Positions 1 through 4,597 of a stretch of DNA of 5,710 nt are shown in pieces. The notes under the pieces are model-generated. The model was given only the letters and a program-made list of their open reading frames with translations, made no database searches and was not told where the DNA came from. Origin of the DNA: Sulfurovum sp. (GTDB lineage: Bacteria; Campylobacterota; Campylobacteria; Campylobacterales; Sulfurovaceae); contig JALSPX010000008.1 in assembly GCA_026985755.1 (NCBI GenBank), positions 1 to 5,710 of the forward strand. Reading direction: 5' to 3'. Both the position numbers and the translations under genes were made by a program. Position 1 is the first letter of the stretch, and every line of letters starts with the position of its first letter.

Positions 1-1
1 T

Positions 2-247
2 ATGAGCAAACACACACTCTTTGCCATGGCTAGAAAAAATGATGCCTTGCCCAACCTAGACTGGGTAGCCATGGCATGGGTCAATCCTGTAGACAGAAGT
101 ACCCTGCTGCAAGTGGGTGCAAGCTATGACTATGAAGATGTGGTTTTCTCTGCGGATATCAGGTCATATATAGGAAAAGCCCAAAGTGAGTATGGCAGTA
201 TGCCCAACGATTTTGAAGCACTTTTGAGTGTAGCGTATTTTTTTTAG
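2..247 (+). CDS. C-terminal fragment of a probable outer-membrane beta-barrel protein
   Basis: An open frame enters from the left edge and stops at TAG 245-247, giving 81 visible residues. The Met codon at position 2 is probably internal, because only one base precedes it and no ribosome-binding site can be seen. The visible part has short alternating polar/hydrophobic stretches (WVAMAWV, LLQVGASYDY, VVFSADIRSYI, ALLSVAYFF) separated by polar turns, as expected of amphipathic beta strands. It ends in an aromatic residue (VAYFF), the C-terminal signature recognised by the BAM machinery in outer-membrane barrels. I infer a porin-like or hypothetical barrel protein of the outer membrane; I do not recognise the family. 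The last two Phe codons lie in a run of eight T (238-245), so length changes in that tract would alter the C-terminus. The AraC-type gene starts 18 bases downstream. Confidence 0.6.
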   Translation: MSKHTLFAMARKNDALPNLDWVAMAWVNPVDRSTLLQVGASYDYEDVVFSADIRSYIGKAQSEYGSMPNDFEALLSVAYFF

Positions 248-254
248 CATAGGG

Positions 255-260
255 TATAAT
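255..260 (+). promoter_or_regulatory. Probable -10 box for the AraC-type gene, giving a near-leaderless mRNA
   Basis: A perfect TATAAT lies five bases before the ATG at 266, downstream of a T8 run (238-245). That arrangement resembles sigma-70 promoters of Campylobacterota, which lack a clear -35 box. Transcription starting about seven bases after the box would begin at about 265-269, on or beside the start codon. No usable Shine-Dalgarno sequence precedes the ATG: AGGG at 251-254 is 11 bases away. The transcript may therefore be leaderless. An additional promoter further upstream is possible. Confidence 0.5.
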
Positions 261-265
261 AAAGT

Positions 266-1087
266 ATGAATAATGAATACCGCAAAAGCATACAAAAAGT
301 CCTACAAACTATAGAAGAGGAGCTAGAGTTCGTCACGCTTGAAGAACTCATCCGTGTTTCGGGCTACTCTTATTATCATTTTCATCGTATCTTTAAGGCA
401 TACACAGGAGAGAGTCTGAAAAAGTACATCAAACGCCTACAGCTAGAAAAGACTCTACAAAAGATGCAAGTAGACAAAGAAAACATCACCCAAATCGCCA
501 TACAAGCAGGCTATCATATGCCCTCATCTTTTAACAAAGCGTTTAAAGAGATGTTTGGAGTGAGTCCTAGCACGTATAAAAAGAGCTATGAAATCTCACG
601 CATAGAGTACCCAGACATAGAACCCGTACGTACAGAAAGCGTAGAAGAAAAACAGATGTATAGCCTGCGACACGTAGGAGACTATGATGACCTAGATGTT
701 CCCATACAAAAGTGTATGCAGTTTGCAGGTCAAAACGCACTGATAGGTAAAAATTTCTACCTCTACACCATCCCCCATGACAATCCTGACGTAACAGAAA
801 ATGAGAGACTGCGTTTTGACATCTGCATAGAGAAAACAAAAGAGGTAGATATATCACAGATAGATTGGCTTCATACAAAAGTCATCGCTGGAGGTAAATA
901 TGCTGTGTTTAGACACAGGGGTAACCCCAAAAATCTTATAGCGTTGTACAATGCCATCTTTGGAAAGTGGCTGTATAGTTCAGATATCGTCTTGCGGGAT
1001 GAACCTATATTTCAGAAGTTTTTGAATAATAAATTTGAGGTTGAAGAGAATGCGTTGTTGGCTGAGGTTTATGTGCCTGTAGTATAA
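266..1087 (+). CDS. AraC-family transcriptional regulator with GyrI-like effector domain
   Basis: This 273-residue cytoplasmic protein joins an N-terminal AraC-type DNA-binding domain to a C-terminal GyrI-like domain. Residues about 5-107 hold two helix-turn-helix motifs. The first is around LEELIRVSGYSYYHFHRIFK (25-44). The second, around 74-105, carries the family pattern IAIQAGY...SSFNKAFKEMFGVSP. Residues about 112-273 match the GyrI-like/SOUL-type small-molecule-binding fold, with GGKYAVFRHRG (209-219) and the closing AEVYVPV. The architecture is that of Rob/BmrR-like sensors, which bind hydrophobic or cationic compounds and then change transcription. Where this family usually has F-E-x-Y near the C-terminus, this protein reads F249-Q250-K-F252, so the acidic residue often used to bind cations appears absent and the ligand may differ. 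The start fits the family's usual N-terminus. The PNPOx-like gene follows after 25 bases and may be co-transcribed. The target genes are unknown. Confidence 0.9.
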   Translation: MNNEYRKSIQKVLQTIEEELEFVTLEELIRVSGYSYYHFHRIFKAYTGESLKKYIKRLQLEKTLQKMQVDKENITQIAIQAGYHMPSSFNKAFKEMFGVSPSTYKKSYEISRIEYPDIEPVRTESVEEKQMYSLRHVGDYDDLDVPIQKCMQFAGQNALIGKNFYLYTIPHDNPDVTENERLRFDICIEKTKEVDISQIDWLHTKVIAGGKYAVFRHRGNPKNLIALYNAIFGKWLYSSDIVLRDEPIFQKFLNNKFEVEENALLAEVYVPVV

Positions 1088-1088
1088 T
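1083..1088 (+). promoter_or_regulatory. Possible -10 box for the PNPOx-ung pair
   Basis: A perfect TATAAT overlaps the stop codon of the AraC-type gene. A start site at about 1095 would leave an 18-base leader containing the good ribosome-binding site at 1102-1109. The only -35 candidate is poor (TTGGCT at 1058-1063, 19-base spacer), so chance occurrence is possible. If real, it would let the two downstream genes be transcribed apart from the regulator. Confidence 0.35.
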
Positions 1089-1101
1089 AATGTAACGTTT
1101 T

Positions 1102-1109
1102 AAGGAAGG
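1102..1109 (+). promoter_or_regulatory. Ribosome-binding site of the PNPOx-like gene
   Basis: AAGGAAGG contains the AAGGA core (1102-1106) six bases before the ATG at 1113. This supports that start and contrasts with the absence of any clear site before the AraC-type gene and ung. Confidence 0.75.
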
Positions 1110-1112
1110 TTC

Positions 1113-1667
1113 ATGGGTAAACAATACAAAACACTACAACAAAAAGATATAGATTTCATCAAAAAGCAAAAGCTTTTTTACCTCGCAAGTTGTTCGAGTA
1201 AAGAGGTGAATCTTTCGCCTAAAGGGTATGACTCCATACGTGTATTGGACAAGCAGACACTTCTTTACTTAGATTTTCCAGGCTCTGGCAATCGTACCTA
1301 TAGAGATGCGATGGGAGGTGGGGAGTTTACGCTTGTCTTTAATGCCTTTGAGGGTAATGCAAACATTGTGAGGCTCTTTTGTAAGGCAGAGCCTATAGAA
1401 AAAAGTGATGAGAGGTTTGAGGGATATTTGAGCCACTTTGGGGTGAATGCTAGGCATATACGTCAGCTTTTTATCTTTGATATCTATGCGGTAGAGACCA
1501 GCTGTGGGATGGCGGTACCCTATATGAAGTATGAAAAAGAGCGTAAATCTCTGAAAAACTGGGCGAAAAATATGGCAGAGGATGGAAGCTTGGGTGCATA
1601 CATTAAAGAGCATGAAGAACCGCCTGTACTAGAAAATCTCGATGTAATTAAAGATACGTTATTTTAA
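1113..1667 (+). CDS. Pyridoxamine 5'-phosphate oxidase family (FMN-binding split-barrel) protein
   Basis: This 184-residue protein has no signal peptide or membrane segment and should be a cytoplasmic flavoprotein. Residues about 12-130 look like the FMN-binding split barrel of the PNPOx superfamily: a first strand FYLASCS (22-28), the NLSPKG loop (33-38), the strand TLLYLDF (49-55), then GSGNRTYRD (57-65) where family members contact FMN phosphate, and the strand FTLVFNAF. The later ETSCGMAVPYMKYEKER segment (128-144) is typical of a conserved uncharacterised subgroup. It is not PdxH itself, because the C-terminal substrate-binding part of PdxH is missing. The reaction is unknown; reduction of a small substrate with a flavin or deazaflavin cofactor is the general expectation. 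The gene lies 25 bases after the AraC-type regulator, and its stop overlaps the ung start by one base (TAATG), indicating co-translation with ung. Confidence 0.85.
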   Translation: MGKQYKTLQQKDIDFIKKQKLFYLASCSSKEVNLSPKGYDSIRVLDKQTLLYLDFPGSGNRTYRDAMGGGEFTLVFNAFEGNANIVRLFCKAEPIEKSDERFEGYLSHFGVNARHIRQLFIFDIYAVETSCGMAVPYMKYEKERKSLKNWAKNMAEDGSLGAYIKEHEEPPVLENLDVIKDTLF

Positions 1668-2347
1668 TGAAAGCATTACTTACAGAGCCTTCATGGCAAA
1701 AAGCCCTTGCCGATGAATGGAGTAAACCCCATATGCAGGAACTAGAAGCCTTTTTAGAGAAAGAAGAGGCAGAGGGTAAAAGTATCTTGCCACCCAAAGC
1801 ACAGAGGTTTGAAGCCCTCAACAGTACAGCGTTAGATGTAGTCAAAGTCGTGATACTCGGACAAGACCCATACCCCACCAAAGGACACGCTCATGGCTTG
1901 TGTTTTTCTGTCTTACCCGATGTAAAACCTCTGCCCAAATCACTCCAAAACATCAACAAAGAGTTGTTCGATGATATGGGTATAGATAACAGCCATACAG
2001 GCTATCTACTTCCATGGGCAGAGCAGGGTGTACTACTACTCAATGCAGTGCTCACCGTAGAAGAGGGCAAAGCCAATGCCCATCAAAGCAAAGGCTGGGA
2101 GCAGTTTACCGATAAGATTATAGCACTCGTGAACGCGCAGTGTGAAAACGTGGTATTCATACTATGGGGAGCCTATGCACAGAAAAAAGGCAAAAACATA
2201 GACAACAGCAAACACCTCATCCTCAACGACCCACACCCCTCACCACTCTCTGCTTATAGAGGGTTTTGGGGTTCTAAGCCTTTTTCCCGTACCAATGCGT
2301 ATTTGGTGGCGAATGGTAAGAAAGCTGTGGATTGGCAGTTAATCTAA
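1667..2347 (+). CDS. ung: Uracil-DNA glycosylase, family 1
   Basis: This 226-residue enzyme removes uracil from DNA, produced by cytosine deamination or dUTP incorporation, as the first step of base-excision repair in the cytoplasm. The length is normal for bacterial Ung. The water-activating motif GQDPYP is at 65-70 with the catalytic Asp67. It is followed by HAHGLCFSV, in which Phe80 should stack on uracil. The LLLN motif (123-126) supplies the Asn that reads uracil. HPSPLSAYRGFWGSKPFS (190-207) carries the catalytic His190 and the DNA-intercalating loop. All key residues are present, so it should be active. The ATG at 1667 overlaps the stop of the PNPOx-like gene and has no clear ribosome-binding site, so translation is probably coupled. 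No T-tailed terminator follows; downstream lies the AT-rich gap with the tex remnant. Confidence 0.97.
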   Translation: MKALLTEPSWQKALADEWSKPHMQELEAFLEKEEAEGKSILPPKAQRFEALNSTALDVVKVVILGQDPYPTKGHAHGLCFSVLPDVKPLPKSLQNINKELFDDMGIDNSHTGYLLPWAEQGVLLLNAVLTVEEGKANAHQSKGWEQFTDKIIALVNAQCENVVFILWGAYAQKKGKNIDNSKHLILNDPHPSPLSAYRGFWGSKPFSRTNAYLVANGKKAVDWQLI

Positions 2348-2356
2348 TAGTAGTGT

Positions 2357-2398
2357 TCATCTCAGACCAAACCATCTTCAATACAAAATAAATAACAA
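2357..2398 (+). pseudogene. Decayed duplicate of the tex 5' coding end
   Basis: This stretch matches 4616-4657, inside the start of tex, at 34 of 42 positions without gaps. The match includes an identical 11-mer (TCATCTCAGAC) and 27 of the first 31 bases. Read in the tex frame it gives FISDQTIFNTK then a stop, against LISDKTTLNTN in intact tex residues 7-17. The first 18 coding bases of tex have no counterpart, and similarity fades after 2398. It begins only nine bases after the ung stop. I infer a leftover tex start from a time when tex followed ung directly, before the hydrolase segment arrived. Chance similarity between A/C-rich stretches is the main alternative, made less likely by the position at the edge of the compositionally different segment. 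Confidence 0.5.
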
Positions 2399-2438
2399 TA
2401 CGTAAAATCACAAATGTTAAGATAGTTGAATGACAAAG

Positions 2439-2519
2439 GGGTTGTTTTTTGATAAACTACCCAAGTAGAGAGATTGTTTTGTTATTCATTAGAATAGCAA
2501 GACTAAACAATCAATCTAC
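2439..2519 (+). repeat. Two adjacent imperfect hairpins in the hydrolase upstream region
   Basis: The first hairpin pairs 2439-2447 with 2454-2462 (GGGTTGTTT against AAACTACCC, one mismatch) around the loop TTTGAT. The second, larger one pairs 2465-2469 with 2515-2519 and 2472-2479 with 2505-2512, separated by a 2x2 internal loop. After a bulge at 2500-2504, an inner stem pairs 2480-2487 with 2492-2499 (one G-T pair) around the loop ATTA. Neither is followed by a T tract, so they do not look like standard terminators. They lie upstream of the suggested hydrolase promoter. They could be an untranslated RNA structure, a protein-binding site or the relic of a small fold-back element. Confidence 0.5.
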
Positions 2520-2557
2520 TATTAAACTTGATTTACGTTATCTTTAGATAAAAGTTT

Positions 2558-2563
2558 TATACT
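2558..2563 (+). promoter_or_regulatory. Possible -10 box for the secreted hydrolase gene
   Basis: TATACT preceded by a T run fits the loose Campylobacterota sigma-70 pattern. The best -35 candidate, TTACGT at 2534-2539, is weak, with an 18-base spacer. It would give a leader of about 95 bases that is very AT-rich. Other TATTAT-like words between 2580 and 2620 could serve equally well. Confidence 0.3.
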
Positions 2564-2652
2564 TCTGTGTATGAAATAGATATAAAAAATAAAATTGTTA
2601 TGTATTTTATTATTTAATCCAAATAAACATAACCCACATCTATAAAAATAAA

Positions 2653-2657
2653 AAGGA
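2653..2657 (+). promoter_or_regulatory. Ribosome-binding site of the secreted hydrolase gene
   Basis: AAGGA lies seven bases before the ATG at 2665, and the codons that follow encode a clear signal peptide. Together these fix the start. Confidence 0.8.
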
Positions 2658-2664
2658 AATCACC

Positions 2665-4551
2665 ATGAAAACAGTTAGTAAAATTTTAATGCTCCTGTTG
2701 CTTGTTGGCTCATTTGCTCTATCTGCAACACTTAAAACGATAGGTATTTATGCACCCAATGAAAATATAACAGTGCACATAAAGAACCAAGCAGCAGACC
2801 ATAAAAACTGGATAGGTATTTACCCTAGAGGCAGCAGTAATGCATGGGCTAATGTAATTAAATGGGACTGGACACACGGAAAGAATAGCGTTAATATAAA
2901 AGGTTTACCTGATGGAGACTATGAAGCAAGACTTTTTTATAATAACTCATTTAAACTTGAGGCAAAGACATATATTATAGTTGATAAATATGCTAATGCT
3001 ACAATTTCAACCCAAAAAACAGTATATGATGTAAATGAAAATATTACCATATTTACAGGAGGATTCTCACCCGAACGAAAAGCATGGGTTGGTATTTATC
3101 CTGCAGGGAGTAGTAATGATTGGGATAATGTGCTTGACTGGAGTTGGTCAGAGTCTAAGTTTGTAAGTAACACAATAGTATTGGATGGTTTACCAAAAGG
3201 AAAGTATGAGGCAAGACTGTTTTTAAATAACTCTTTTATACTTGAAGGTAAAACAGCATTTAGTGTAGGAGATGAAGTAGAAGCTATAGGTAAGGTGCAA
3301 AACGCAGGAGTTAATCAAGTCGTAACTGTGACAGTGAATAAACATAGTTCAGATGATGACTGGGTAGGTATCTTTAAAAAAGGTGTAGAAAAAAAATGGG
3401 GTAACCAAATAGCATGGAGTTTTGTAAAAGGGAAAAATCGCGTAACGATTAATCCAGGCAATAAACTACCAGCAGGAGAGTATGAAGTGGCATTGTTTCT
3501 TGATAATTCACTAGATAAGGTAGAGGCTAGTGTTGGGTTTGTGGTGAAAGATGGTAGGAATAATCATCAATATGGTGCACCAGGTCCGTACATGAATGAA
3601 ATAAAGGAAATTCATAACAATAACGATAAATATGTCGCATATTATCCGGAGCATAATGTGCAAAATGCCCCTATTATATTGATGCTAGGGTATTACTATG
3701 CTGAAGGTACATACATTAATGGCACAAAAATAACCTTAAGAAATGAAGGAATTATGAAGTATTTAGCTTCTTTGGGATGTTATGTAATTGGAAATAAAAG
3801 TACACATGATGAATGGCAAGATGGCGATAAATGGGCAAAAATACCTTATGATAAAGCCATAATTGAGGCTATAAACAAAGGTGCAGACAAAACCAAGTTT
3901 GCTTTAATAGGGCATTCTGCAGGTGGTATGGCAACATATCGTATGATGAAAAAATATAAAAGTGAACATAAGGGCTATGGTACAACAAAAAACTTTATCA
4001 TAGATTTGCATGGCTATCATGCTGCGGGAATGACGAGAACAGATTTGCAAAGCTTGAATGATACAGATACATTAATGTTAATGTATGGAGGACTTAATGG
4101 TAATGCAAATCAATCAAAATCACGTGGTACTACTAGTGGTTTGTCAGACTTTAGTGAAGATCCACGTACTTTGTTGACTCTTACTAATTTAATGCCTGAT
4201 AATACAAATAAAAGTTTCATGGTTGTGAATACAAGAGATCATTTTTATTCATGGGGTGAATGGGAGGCTGCAGATATAGGCAATTATAAATATGAAGCCA
4301 TTAAAGATAAGAGTGAATTACTTAAGCCTATCGATGCTATGGTGAAATATGAATTCTTTAACAATAATGGTCAATACAATGATGCAAGAGCAATATTATT
4401 TGACGGCTATGAACAAACAATACAGAATGTGTATAATGCAACTAAAGAGTTTTTAGATGGTGGAGGTTTGTATGAGTATGGGTGCGTTAGTCCAGAAGGT
4501 AATCCACTTGAAGATACTATAGACTATTGTAACGATCACGGATTACAATAG
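2665..4551 (+). CDS. Exported alpha/beta hydrolase with three N-terminal Ig-like repeats
   Basis: This 628-residue protein should act in the periplasm or outside the cell. Residues 1-20 form a Sec signal peptide: Lys at 2 and 6, the hydrophobic core ILMLLLLVGSFAL, and likely cleavage after S20 or A21. Residues about 22-296 contain three repeats with W49, W141 and W233 at an exact 92-residue spacing. Residues about 303-600 resemble cutinase/PETase- or dienelactone-hydrolase-like enzymes: GAPGPY (305-310), YVAYYPEH, then IILMLGYYYAEG near the oxyanion region, YLASLGCYVIGN, and the nucleophile elbow GHSAGG (416-421) with Ser418. H526 in RDHFYSW is the likely catalytic His. The usual Asp after the next strand is not obvious (GGLNGN at 475-480); D447, D495 or D499 are candidates. 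C607 and C622 may form a C-terminal disulfide. The substrate is probably an ester, lipid or polyester. The gene is more AT-rich than ung and tex, suggesting acquisition. Confidence 0.8.
   Translation: MKTVSKILMLLLLVGSFALSATLKTIGIYAPNENITVHIKNQAADHKNWIGIYPRGSSNAWANVIKWDWTHGKNSVNIKGLPDGDYEARLFYNNSFKLEAKTYIIVDKYANATISTQKTVYDVNENITIFTGGFSPERKAWVGIYPAGSSNDWDNVLDWSWSESKFVSNTIVLDGLPKGKYEARLFLNNSFILEGKTAFSVGDEVEAIGKVQNAGVNQVVTVTVNKHSSDDDWVGIFKKGVEKKWGNQIAWSFVKGKNRVTINPGNKLPAGEYEVALFLDNSLDKVEASVGFVVKDGRNNHQYGAPGPYMNEIKEIHNNNDKYVAYYPEHNVQNAPIILMLGYYYAEGTYINGTKITLRNEGIMKYLASLGCYVIGNKSTHDEWQDGDKWAKIPYDKAIIEAINKGADKTKFALIGHSAGGMATYRMMKKYKSEHKGYGTTKNFIIDLHGYHAAGMTRTDLQSLNDTDTLMLMYGGLNGNANQSKSRGTTSGLSDFSEDPRTLLTLTNLMPDNTNKSFMVVNTRDHFYSWGEWEAADIGNYKYEAIKDKSELLKPIDAMVKYEFFNNNGQYNDARAILFDGYEQTIQNVYNATKEFLDGGGLYEYGCVSPEGNPLEDTIDYCNDHGLQ
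2728..3552 (+). repeat. Three tandem 92-residue repeats in the hydrolase N-terminal half
   Basis: The repeats occupy residues about 22-108, 109-202 and 203-296. Each has a W-(I/V)-G-I-(Y/F) strand, a W-x-N/Q-x-I/L-x-W segment, and a final L-P-x-G-x-Y-E-x-x-L-F hairpin followed by an N-S pair. Repeats 1 and 2 are closest: they share GIYP-x-GSSN, and YEARLF (86-91 and 181-186) followed by NNSF. Repeat 3 has diverged to GIFKKG and YEVALF (273-278). The pattern recalls SKICH-like or Ig-like beta sandwiches fused to bacterial secreted hydrolases and phosphoesterases. Family assignment is inference. The likely roles are substrate or surface binding, or spacing the enzyme from the cell. Confidence 0.85.
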
Positions 4552-4561
4552 TTTTTAATAA

Positions 4562-4573
4562 TTTAGCTAGAAT
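4562..4573 (+). promoter_or_regulatory. Possible extended -10 promoter of tex
   Basis: TTTAGCTAGAAT resembles the extended -10 pattern of Campylobacterota housekeeping promoters, with TAGAAT at 4568-4573 after a T/A-rich stretch. A start at about 4580 would give a leader of roughly 17 bases before the ATG at 4597. The box overlaps the left arm of the palindrome at 4568-4597. Confidence 0.4.
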
Positions 4574-4597
4574 ATCCAAAAACTTTTGGATATTCTA
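4568..4597 (+). other. Perfect palindrome abutting the tex start codon
   Basis: TAGAATATCCAAA (4568-4580) pairs perfectly with 4585-4597, making 13 base pairs around the four-base loop AACT. The last paired base is the A of the tex ATG. It follows the hydrolase stop by 16 bases. No T tract follows, so it is at best a non-standard terminator. It overlaps the possible -10 box and buries TTGGA (4586-4590), the only candidate tex ribosome-binding site. An operator or a translational on/off hairpin is therefore equally possible. Confidence 0.7.

Larger units (their letters stand above)
2348..2664 (+). other. 317-base AT-rich intergenic region between ung and the secreted hydrolase gene
   Basis: I find no credible gene here. 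In order it contains a degraded copy of the tex 5' end (2357-2398), an AT-rich stretch, two adjacent hairpins (2439-2519), a weak promoter (around 2558) and the hydrolase ribosome-binding site (2653-2657). An outer inverted repeat, CGTAAAATCA at 2401-2410 against TGATTTACG at 2529-2537 (one bulged base), encloses both hairpins. The roughly 140-base interval therefore has a weak fold-back layout. The base composition resembles the hydrolase gene more than ung. Confidence 0.6.

Noticed and set aside
567..878. 103-residue open frame on the minus strand inside the AraC-type gene
   Set aside because: It lies entirely opposite a well-supported gene, has a Cys/Leu/Phe-rich composition without recognisable domains, and is best explained as a shadow of the + strand codons.
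1269..1881. Two minus-strand open frames (1269-1613 and 1648-1881) opposite the PNPOx-like gene and ung
   Set aside because: Both overlap strongly supported + strand genes, show no family motifs, and have no promoter or ribosome-binding site that I can see.
2399..2545. Integron attC site or gene-cassette boundary
   Set aside because: The hairpins suggested attC, but no correctly placed RYYYAAC and GTTRRRY core pair exists, and the hydrolase has its own long leader, unlike a typical cassette.
2728..3552. CRISPR array or non-coding tandem repeat
   Set aside because: The periodicity is at protein level (92 residues) within one open frame, with diverged DNA; there are no short identical repeats with spacers.
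4568..4597. Standard rho-independent terminator of the hydrolase gene
   Set aside because: The stem is AT-rich and the bases after it (TGCAAACC) include no T tract. A terminating role is possible but not supported by standard criteria.
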